Shown here: positions 13,682 through 20,147 of the stretch, piece by piece
Layout: each line of letters opens with the position of its first letter
Numbering within the stretch: position 1 is the stretch's first letter
Assembly (NCBI GenBank): GCA_016931085.1
Contig: JAFGFO010000082.1
Coordinates: 1 to 21,523, forward strand
Direction of reading: 5' to 3'
Source of the DNA: Thermoflexales bacterium
GTDB taxonomy: Bacteria; Chloroflexota; Anaerolineae; Fen-1058
DNA: 21,523 nt
Position numbers and translations under genes: made by a program
The notes under the pieces: model-generated
What the model saw: the letters and a program-made list of their open reading frames with translations, nothing else
What the model was told of the DNA's origin: nothing
The model's database searches: none

Positions 13682-16600
13682 GTGCTCTCCTTTAGCACCA
13701 GTGGTAGATATATCTTGAAGCCAGCCTGTCCCAACACGGTAAAGCTCCAGGCGTACTCCGCTTCGAGCGGGTTGCCGCTGGCGTCTTGCACGCCCGTACT
13801 GACTGTGGCTGTATAGGCCATCGCGCGCCACGCCTCTCGCGGGATGGCGATGCCCTGCCTGGTTGCGGCATCGTAGCGCACGCTCGTCAAGATGCGACCA
13901 CGGCTGTCCGACAGGCGCAGCGTTTGGGTGTTGACGGTGGTTGGGTCGATGGCCTCGGAGAATTGGACGAGCAGGGAAGGCGAGTACAGCGGCCCGGCGG
14001 CGTCAGTGAACACCTGCGTGACAGGCAGCTTGACGCTGGTGTCGCCGCCGGCCGGGTAGGTCCACAAGACGCGCGGTGCCGTCGTGTCCGCCGAGGAGGG
14101 CGCGACGGCGATCTCGACCAGGGCCGGGCGGCTGGCGGCGATCCCGTTGGTGGCCGTGAAGGCCAGGCTGTCCAGGCCGCTAAAGTTGAGCTCTGGCGTG
14201 TAAACCAGGTGGGGCGCGATGCCCGATAGGCTGCCATTGAGTGGATCGGAGACCACCTGGTACGCCAGCGGCGCGCCGCCGGGGTCCTGGCCTCGCAGGG
14301 TGATCGCCACGGCCCGCCCGGCCTCGGTTTCCAGGCGCTGCGGGAGGGCCGTCACAGGCTGGACGATGTTGAGCACCGGGTTGGTGGGCGTCTCTTCGTA
14401 AGCGCTTGGGAAGTAGACGGTGGCCTGGTTGGACACAGCCGTGCCGCCGGGCAGGTCGCTCCGCAGCCTGGCCGTCACGCTCACGGCGCCGGCCGACCCC
14501 GGCTGGCCCTTGGGCGGCAGGGTGCCGATCAGCCACAAAATCTTGCGCGTGGCGGTGACGAATTGGCCGCCGCCGTACACCGCCACCGTATTCGCGTCGA
14601 AGGCCGCGTCGAGCGTGTCCAGGATATACACCTCGAAGGCCTGCCCGGCGCCCTCGTTTTCGTAGGTGATGGTGTAGGTGAGCTGCTGGCCGGGCGTCAC
14701 GTCCCCGGCCGGGCCGTACTTGGCGTTGGGGTCGTGGGCCGGCTCGATGCCCGTGATCTGGCACGAGGCGCCAGCGCCTGACCGGGCGGCGCACGGATTT
14801 ACGCTGGCCGCCCTCAGGAACGGACTGCAGTACGTACACTCGCCGTCCTCGCAGCTCCCCCCGGAGCAAGGGACATACTGGGGCCACGAGTAAGTGCCGT
14901 CATCCTGGCATTCATACGTCACTTTGCTCTCGATGCCCAACAAGCCATAAAAGCCGCCATTGGAACATTCGACCTTGTCCTCTTCACAATCGTAGCTGCT
15001 GGGATCCTCCTCGCAAGTCTGGGCACACCCATAAATGTCGACGGCTTCGCCCAAGCCTGGCGCGAGATCGGCCAGGGCAGCGCCACAACTGAGGCATTCT
15101 CCCAGCACCACGCACTTGATGCACGCGCCTGTCGTCGCGATCGCGCCGACCGACTTGAACAGGTTGGAAGCGATCCAGTCGGGTATCTGGTCCAAGACGC
15201 AGTTGAAGAAACAGTCTTTCACCGAGGCCTGGGCCGACACCTGGCCCTGCGCGGCAGCCCAACTTCCCCAGTATTCCCAGCTTCCCAATTGCAGCTCACG
15301 CGTGATGCCGCCGGTGGCGCCGCGGATGGCATACTGCTCCCGCTCAAAGATGGAAGCCAATACCCGGCTGCCCTGCCGCCGCAAGTACATGACAGACGGC
15401 GGGTCGGCATGAAGCAGCACGACCTGGGTAATAAGCTCGCCGCGGCTGAAACTCAAGCGTGACGCGTCGACGAGTTGGAAGCCGCCCGAGATCGCCTGGC
15501 TGTAGATCAGATCCAGGTCGGCAAAGCCGGCCCGCTCGGCAGCCAGCTCGGCCGCCGACAGGGCTATTTTGTCCGTTCGCAGGGTGGGTTGGTAAACCAG
15601 GTAAGGCGCTACGTCAAAGCTGTTAAAACCGGCCGAGGTGCTGGCCAGCCTGGCGTAGATGGTGTGCTTGGTTCCGTTGGCCAGCCCCCACTGGTAGCGC
15701 ACCTGGACCCAAAGTGTCCCAGAGCTGCCCGGCGCAAGATTGCCCAGCTTCCAAAAGACCTGGTGGCGTTGGGGCCAATAGAGGCCGCCGCCGGTGCTGT
15801 CCACGTACTCGGTGGCCATCGGCAAGCTGGCCCTCAGCACCGCGTTTTCGAGCGTCCGCGTCAAGAGATTGGCGTAATAGATGCCATAGCTGGCCAGCTC
15901 GCCCGGGCTGGCCCGGCGTGGGGCAGCTATCTCGACCACTAACTGCCCCACAGGTGGGGAGGCAGTGGCCGGCGACGGCAGCCATGGGTCAAACTGGACC
16001 AGGTCGCTGACCTCGTCGCCGCGCCCGGCAGGGTTCGTGGCGTGCCGCGGGCCGCTGGCGTCACCCCACCAGTTGTAGCGTGCGTCTACGGTGATTTGGC
16101 CGCTGTTGCGCAGGCCATAGGTGTCGGTATAGACCTGGGCGTTGCTGTAAACCTGGTTGTATCTCAGGACAGGCTGCGTATCTACGAGAACCTCGATCCC
16201 ATCTGCCGCCCCGCCGTGAATGGCGCAGTTCTGGACGACGATGGCGTCGCTGGCGACTTCAAGCACGGGGGTGGATTCAAAACCTGCATAGCTCAAGTCG
16301 CAGTTTTGCAGAAAAGCGGTCGGCGTGATGTAGCCAGGCACCCCGATGATGTGGAGACCGCCCCACATCCCAGGCTGCCCGGCGATTGCCGTGAGCGTGA
16401 TGGGCATCGCCGGCGTGCCGATGGCGTACAAATTGCCCACTACCGCCAGCGAGGCTCGCTCGTTAAAGTGCAGCGCGGTGCCCGGCGCCAGCGAGAGGAA
16501 ACTGCCCCCCGGCACTCCGATCGCGCCGTCTACGACGTAGACGGGTGCCCCGGCCCGGGCAAAATCCCAGTGGATGCCGCCCTGGATGGTCACAGGCGTG

Positions 16601-17400
16601 ATCACGATGGCGTCCGTGCCATTGCCCGAGAGTTGCAGTTCGCGGTAAATGGGCGACATGCCGGCCGTTTGCCGCACGCCGGCGCCGCCGTTGTGGCTAA
16701 TGACGAGATCCTCCAGGATCGGTGCCAGGCCCTCCCCATCCAGTCCGACGCCGTCGGCGGCGTTGTGGGCCAGGCGGCTGTAGCGCACCTGGACGTCGGA
16801 GGCGAACACGCTCAGGGCCGGCCGGTCCCCGCCGCCGGCATACAGCAGGTGGGCGTACTCCAGGTGAGCCGCGCCGGCGAGCTGGATCTCGACCCCGTTC
16901 CAGTCGCCTGCCTGGGGAGTGGACACGCTCGAGGTGAAAGTGATGGGCGAGCTGGCCGTTCCCTGCGCCCACAAGCGCGCGTTGCTCTGTACGGCCAGGG
17001 CCAGGCTGGTCCCAAAGCGCAGCTCGACCCCCGGCTGGAGCGTGAGGCTGACGCCTTCCGCCACGGTCAGGTTGTCTTCCAGGACGTAGAGGCTGCCGGC
17101 CGGCGAGCCGCCAGGGCCCCAGACTGTATCGGTCAGGATATAGCCATCGGTGATTGTCACCGGGTTGCCTGCCAAGAGATCGGGTGCATGGGGGGACTCC
17201 GCTTGGGATATAAAAGCCCTCGTTTGTTGGACGTGGCTCGGGGCGAGGTCAAGCGGCGCTTCGTCAACGGGCTGGCGCAGGGCTTGCGCCGAAAGGGCAG
17301 GGGCATCGAAAGCGGCCTGGCTCGACAGGCTCGACGCCGCTGGCGTCACGATCGCCAAGGCGGCCAACACGGGCATGAAACGGGCAACGAGTTTTTTCAT
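13678..17400 (-). CDS. large secreted multidomain surface protein (beta-helix, DUF11, Ig-like)
   Basis: The 1,240-residue protein begins with a signal peptide (MKKLVARFMPVLAALAI, cleavage near residue 27). Residues about 80-470 look like a right-handed beta-helix with repeated WNGVEI, HLEYAHL and LQNCDLSYAG turns, closing with YNWWGDASGP (443-446 NWWG) and QFDPWL. A DUF11-type domain follows (about 487-595). Residues about 730-880 are cysteine-rich, with 17 cysteines. A second DUF11 domain (about 893-1000), a cadherin-like Ig domain with NFSGLDSLAFTATNG (about 1008-1100) and an SbsA-type Ig domain (about 1105-1222) come next. The protein ends in GFKIYLPLVLKEST. The ATG at 17400 has GGGAGG 9 nt upstream; the frame runs on to 17475 without support. 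It is the first gene of the coupled operon, so the glycosyltransferases downstream may modify it. That link is inference. Confidence 0.87.
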   Translation of the reverse strand: MKKLVARFMPVLAALAIVTPAASSLSSQAAFDAPALSAQALRQPVDEAPLDLAPSHVQQTRAFISQAESPHAPDLLAGNPVTITDGYILTDTVWGPGGSPAGSLYVLEDNLTVAEGVSLTLQPGVELRFGTSLALAVQSNARLWAQGTASSPITFTSSVSTPQAGDWNGVEIQLAGAAHLEYAHLLYAGGGDRPALSVFASDVQVRYSRLAHNAADGVGLDGEGLAPILEDLVISHNGGAGVRQTAGMSPIYRELQLSGNGTDAIVITPVTIQGGIHWDFARAGAPVYVVDGAIGVPGGSFLSLAPGTALHFNERASLAVVGNLYAIGTPAMPITLTAIAGQPGMWGGLHIIGVPGYITPTAFLQNCDLSYAGFESTPVLEVASDAIVVQNCAIHGGAADGIEVLVDTQPVLRYNQVYSNAQVYTDTYGLRNSGQITVDARYNWWGDASGPRHATNPAGRGDEVSDLVQFDPWLPSPATASPPVGQLVVEIAAPRRASPGELASYGIYYANLLTRTLENAVLRASLPMATEYVDSTGGGLYWPQRHQVFWKLGNLAPGSSGTLWVQVRYQWGLANGTKHTIYARLASTSAGFNSFDVAPYLVYQPTLRTDKIALSAAELAAERAGFADLDLIYSQAISGGFQLVDASRLSFSRGELITQVVLLHADPPSVMYLRRQGSRVLASIFEREQYAIRGATGGITRELQLGSWEYWGSWAAAQGQVSAQASVKDCFFNCVLDQIPDWIASNLFKSVGAIATTGACIKCVVLGECLSCGAALADLAPGLGEAVDIYGCAQTCEEDPSSYDCEEDKVECSNGGFYGLLGIESKVTYECQDDGTYSWPQYVPCSGGSCEDGECTYCSPFLRAASVNPCAARSGAGASCQITGIEPAHDPNAKYGPAGDVTPGQQLTYTITYENEGAGQAFEVYILDTLDAAFDANTVAVYGGGQFVTATRKILWLIGTLPPKGQPGSAGAVSVTARLRSDLPGGTAVSNQATVYFPSAYEETPTNPVLNIVQPVTALPQRLETEAGRAVAITLRGQDPGGAPLAYQVVSDPLNGSLSGIAPHLVYTPELNFSGLDSLAFTATNGIAASRPALVEIAVAPSSADTTAPRVLWTYPAGGDTSVKLPVTQVFTDAAGPLYSPSLLVQFSEAIDPTTVNTQTLRLSDSRGRILTSVRYDAATRQGIAIPREAWRAMAYTATVSTGVQDASGNPLEAEYAWSFTVLGQAGFKIYLPLVLKEST

Positions 17401-17473
17401 TGTCACCAACCTCCCAAGATAGTATTGTGAATAGAACGAAAATGTATACAGGCTAGAGGTGATCAACCCAAGC

Positions 17474-17502
17474 ATTATACATCAAGTAGACAGCACGGGC
17501 AA
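17474..17502 (-). promoter_or_regulatory. promoter of the secreted-protein operon
   Basis: On the minus strand TTGCCC (17497-17502) and a perfect TATAAT (17474-17479) are 17 nt apart. Transcription would start near 17467, giving a 67-nt leader that contains the GGGAGG ribosome site at 17410-17415. Confidence 0.65.
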
Positions 17503-17529
17503 GAAGTGGAGATTCGCTTCGGCTCTCCC

Positions 17530-18336
17530 TTATCTGCGCTTCGTCCACTCGTCACAGCCGTACTTGTCGCGGCGCAGCTCGGCCGCCCAGAGCTGTTCCT
17601 GGAGGGTCAGTTGGCCGGCCACCAGCTCCACGTTCAAGGCATGGCTAAAGCCAATGACCAGGGCGGCGGCCGCCTCGTCGAAGGAAGGCGCACGCCCCAA
17701 GGTCGCTTCGACGGTCGTTGCCCGCGCGCGCAGGGCGGCCTCCTCAGGCCGGGGGAGCAGCAGGCGGCAGATGCGGGCGATGTCGCCACACAGCGGGATA
17801 GCGCCGTGCTGCAGCAGCACAGCACGCTTGCGCATCTGGGCGCTGCCGGCCAGCTTTTTGCCGCCCACGGTGATCTCGTAATGAGATGGGGCCTGAAAAC
17901 ACACCGGGGAGGCTGGCAGCGCCCGGTGTGTAGACGACGCTTGAGGCTTGGATTCGAGGCCGGGGACGTTCAACAAGCGCAGGCCGGCCAGCAAGCCGGC
18001 GCTGATCTTGCGATAGCTGGACACGATGTCGCCGGCCACGCGCGGCTCGCTGTCTGGGGCGGCCAGGCTGTAGGTCAGCTCGTCCACGTGCAAGATAGCG
18101 CGCCCGCCGCTCGAGCGGCGCACCACGTCGACGCCCAGCCGCCGGCAGGCCTCCCAGTCGACCTCAGCCGCCGGCTGCGCATGGCCCAGACTGAGGCAGG
18201 CTGGGGTCCAGCCGTACAAGCGCAAGGTGGGCGGCACTGTGCCGGCCTGGACGGCCCGCAGGATCGCCTCGTCGACAGCCATGTTGGCTGCCCCGCAGTC
18301 TTGGGCGGTGTTGAGCAAGCGCCAGACGGTGTGCAT
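17530..18336 (-). CDS. lipoate-protein ligase A / octanoyltransferase (LipM-like) family protein
   Basis: The 268-residue protein has the BPL/LplA/LipB fold signatures. These are NMAVDEAIL near the N-terminus, RLYGW, the lipoyl-binding loop RRSSGGRAILH (residues 73-83), the catalytic-type cysteine in SPVCFQAPSHYEITVGG (Cys146) and the conserved lysine in GGKKLAGSAQ (Lys161). A cysteine before F-x-x-P-S-x-Y-E is the mark of LipM-type octanoyltransferases. ATP-dependent LplA ligases share the other motifs, so either octanoyl transfer or lipoate attachment is possible. No LipA, glycine-cleavage or dehydrogenase gene is visible nearby. No ribosome site precedes the ATG; the leader consists of a heptamer repeat. 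Confidence 0.85.
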   Translation of the reverse strand: MHTVWRLLNTAQDCGAANMAVDEAILRAVQAGTVPPTLRLYGWTPACLSLGHAQPAAEVDWEACRRLGVDVVRRSSGGRAILHVDELTYSLAAPDSEPRVAGDIVSSYRKISAGLLAGLRLLNVPGLESKPQASSTHRALPASPVCFQAPSHYEITVGGKKLAGSAQMRKRAVLLQHGAIPLCGDIARICRLLLPRPEEAALRARATTVEATLGRAPSFDEAAAALVIGFSHALNVELVAGQLTLQEQLWAAELRRDKYGCDEWTKRR

Positions 18337-18337
18337 A

Positions 18338-18368
18338 AGGTTTAAGGTTTCAGGTTTAAGGTTTCAGG
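18338..18368. repeat. heptamer repeat in the LipM-like gene's leader
   Basis: Four 7-nt units alternate AGGTTTA, AGGTTTC, AGGTTTA, AGGTTTC and are followed by AGG. The tract begins one base upstream of the start codon (18336) and fills most of the leader, so it replaces a normal ribosome site there. Confidence 0.85.
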
Positions 18369-18380
18369 CTCGGCGCGGCT

Positions 18381-18389
18381 ATTATAGCA
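18381..18389 (-). promoter_or_regulatory. extended -10 promoter of the LipM-like gene
   Basis: On the minus strand TGCTATAAT (18381-18389) is a perfect extended -10. There is no good -35, as expected for this class. The start would be near 18374, giving a leader of about 38 nt made largely of the heptamer repeat. Confidence 0.55.
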
Positions 18390-18400
18390 CAAAGGCCCAT

Positions 18401-18429
18401 TTGCCGCTTGGGGCGGTCGATAGTATAAT
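18401..18429 (+). promoter_or_regulatory. promoter of the FnIII/HprK/PqqD genes
   Basis: TTGCCG (18401-18406) and a perfect TATAAT (18424-18429) are 17 nt apart. Transcription would begin near 18436, only about 3 nt before the first ATG at 18439. It is back to back with the minus-strand promoter at 18381-18389. Confidence 0.7.
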
Positions 18430-18438
18430 GAGCCCGCT

Positions 18439-18966
18439 ATGCAGAATGACAGAAATGGCAAGAACATGAATACGAGATCGAGGGCCCCCTTGCCAGGCCG
18501 TATGGCCGGGGGGCTGGCCTGGTTGGCCGGCGGCGTTTTGGTCATCCTGGCCATGGCTTGGCTGGTATACGTCGAGCTGGTGCCTGGCCCGGGTCAGGTC
18601 ATCATCGAGTGGACGACAGCCAGCGAGGTCAACACGGCCGGCTTCAACCTGGCGCGGGCCGACACACCCGACGGCGCTTACCGGCAGGTCAACGCCGAGC
18701 TGATCCCCTCTTCGACCGATCCCATGCTGGGTGGCCAGTACACGTACACAGACAGCGGGGTTATCTCGGGGCGGACTTACTATTACCAACTGGAAGATGT
18801 CGAGTACACCGGCACGCTAGTCCACCACGGCCCACTGGAGGCCCAAGCCCAACCGGCCCACCCGCCGATGAGCTCGTGGCTTTGGTGGGTCATGCTGGCC
18901 GGCGGGGCCGGCTTGTCGTTGGCCGGCTTCCTGCAAGGCGGCCGCCCCAAGGAGGATAAAAATTGA
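18439..18966 (+). CDS. membrane-anchored FnIII-like protein
   Basis: The 175-residue protein has one membrane segment near residues 27-46 and another near 144-165. Between them lies an outside domain with VIIEWTTASEVNTAGFNLAR, DGAYRQVN, YTYTDSGV and GRTYYYQLEDVEYTG. This is the fibronectin-III-like repeat pattern often found as a surface module in secreted bacterial proteins, here alone between two anchors. If the ATG at 18439 is used, the mRNA is almost leaderless. An ATG at 18466 would give a more usual leader but has no good ribosome site. The stop overlaps the next start (TTGA). It opens the kinase/PqqD group, so it could be a partner or target of that pair, but nothing shows this directly. 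Confidence 0.75.
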   Translation: MQNDRNGKNMNTRSRAPLPGRMAGGLAWLAGGVLVILAMAWLVYVELVPGPGQVIIEWTTASEVNTAGFNLARADTPDGAYRQVNAELIPSSTDPMLGGQYTYTDSGVISGRTYYYQLEDVEYTGTLVHHGPLEAQAQPAHPPMSSWLWWVMLAGGAGLSLAGFLQGGRPKEDKN

Positions 18967-19763
18967 GCTACTCGCCAACTGTGTGGGGAGTCGCCGGGAG
19001 CGCGATCGCGCTGAGCGGTGAGCACACGATCGTAGCCAGCCTGAACAAGAGCCTGGCAGCGTTTGTCGTCGAGCCGCCGGCCTCGTTCGAGCTGATCGTA
19101 CACGGCCGGCTCGACACTTTGCCCTCCTACGAGTTTACGAGCGAGTTGTCGTTCGAGGGAAACGCGATCTATTACAACTCGCCCGTCGCGCGAGCTTGCG
19201 CCGATTTCGACGCAGGGTGGGGCGAGGTAGCCCTGGACGGGGCCAAGTACTGGAGCCATGTCGATTACTTTTTACGCGTGGTGATGGCCGTGCTGCTTCT
19301 GAAGCAGGGCGCGCTCTTGTTTCACGGCGCGGGTGTGGTCGACGACGGCCAGGCCTGGGTGTTTTTTGGGCCGTCGGGCGCCGGCAAGACCACCGCCGCC
19401 ATGGCCTCTGCACCCAGGCAAATCCTCCACGACGACTTGTTGGTCTTGCAGCCGAACCAGGCTGGGTGGCAAGTCCACGCGACGCCTTTCCTGAGCAGCG
19501 GGGGGCTGCAGCCTGACGCGCCGGCCTGCGTTCCCCTGCGTGGAATGTGCTATCTCGTGCAAGATGAGCAAGTCAAGGCTCAAGCGCTTTCAGCCGCCGG
19601 CGCCCTGGCACGCCTGCTGGCCTGCGTGCCTGTGGTGACCCAATCACCCCGTCTGGCAGGGCTTGTCCTGGAGCTTGGCCACGAGCTGACCAGGCGCGTG
19701 CCTTGTTGCGATCTTTACTTTCGACCCGATCCATCTTTTTGGGAGGTACTCTATGGTTTCTGA
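18963..19763 (+). CDS. HPr kinase-related P-loop protein
   Basis: The 266-residue protein has the C-terminal fold of HPr kinase/phosphorylase. The signatures are KQGALLFHGAGVV (His121), the P-loop FFGPSGAGKTT (136-144) and HDDLLVL (156-162) in the Walker B position. The N-terminal 110 residues do not resemble the DRTGG-type domain of true HprK, and no HPr gene is near. Proteins of this kind (HprK-related kinase A type) occur beside PqqD-like chaperones in peptide-modification and protein-sorting loci, as here. The phosphate acceptor is unknown. Translation starts at TTG (18963), supported by AGGAGG 7 nt upstream, and overlaps the previous stop as TTGA. The 3' end overlaps the PqqD-like gene by 11 nt. 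Confidence 0.8.
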   Translation: MSYSPTVWGVAGSAIALSGEHTIVASLNKSLAAFVVEPPASFELIVHGRLDTLPSYEFTSELSFEGNAIYYNSPVARACADFDAGWGEVALDGAKYWSHVDYFLRVVMAVLLLKQGALLFHGAGVVDDGQAWVFFGPSGAGKTTAAMASAPRQILHDDLLVLQPNQAGWQVHATPFLSSGGLQPDAPACVPLRGMCYLVQDEQVKAQALSAAGALARLLACVPVVTQSPRLAGLVLELGHELTRRVPCCDLYFRPDPSFWEVLYGF

Positions 19764-20028
19764 TGAGGCTTATCCCCGTCCAGTGCCTGGCGCCGCCTGG
19801 CGTGAGACGGGCGGCGAAGCAGTGGTGGTCTTGCCTGACAAGGGGCAATTCAAGGTGTTGAACGAGGTTGGCGCGCGCGTGTGGGCCTTGGCCGATGGAA
19901 CGCGCAGCGTGAGCCAGATCGCCCAAGCGATTTGCGCCGAATACGAGGTGTCGCCCGATATCGCTCTAAGGGACGTGCGCACTTTCATCGAGGCCCTGGT
20001 GAACAAGGGCGCGCTGGCTTTGGGGTAA
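19753..20028 (+). CDS. PqqD-like peptide chaperone (RRE domain)
   Basis: The 91-residue protein is full length for the PqqD family. It has a beta-strand start (AVVVLPDKGQFKVLNEVGARVW), then the helix-turn region ALADGTRSVSQIAQAICAEYEVSP and DVRTFIEALVNKGAL. This winged-helix fold binds leader peptides and presents them to modifying enzymes in RiPP pathways. The ATG has GGGAGG 6 nt upstream inside the 3' end of the kinase-like gene, and the two genes overlap by 11 nt, so they are clearly co-expressed. No radical SAM enzyme or obvious precursor peptide is in the window; the next gene is a secreted peptidase. Closest in type to the PqqD proteins paired with HprK-related kinases. Confidence 0.85.
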   Translation: MVSDEAYPRPVPGAAWRETGGEAVVVLPDKGQFKVLNEVGARVWALADGTRSVSQIAQAICAEYEVSPDIALRDVRTFIEALVNKGALALG

Positions 20029-20041
20029 CTATTCAGCCATT

Positions 20042-20102
20042 ACACAGAGAGCCACGGAGAACACACAGAGGAGCACAGAGAAGAGAAGCAAGAAGCTCTG
20101 TG
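20042..20102. repeat. palindromic repeat, second copy
   Basis: It starts with the same ACACAGAG (20042-20049) as the element at 9883, shares CACAGAGGAGCACAGAG (20064-20080), and has CTCTGTGCGC from 20096. Similarity continues as GCGTCT to about 20115, but the right terminal repeat is missing. It lies in the 119-nt gap between the PqqD-like gene and the peptidase gene. Confidence 0.8.
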
Positions 20103-20147
20103 CGCTTCGCGTCTGGCATGAATCGTTACGACTGGGAGGTAACGCGC

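Noticed and set aside
16042..17430. Plus-strand open frame of 462 codons
   Set aside because: It is antisense to the secreted beta-helix protein, which has a signal peptide, domains, promoter and ribosome site. The plus frame has none.
17401..17475. 25-codon N-terminal extension of the secreted protein
   Set aside because: It would place non-signal sequence before a clear signal peptide, and its first codon lies within the promoter's -10 box. GGGAGG supports the ATG at 17400.
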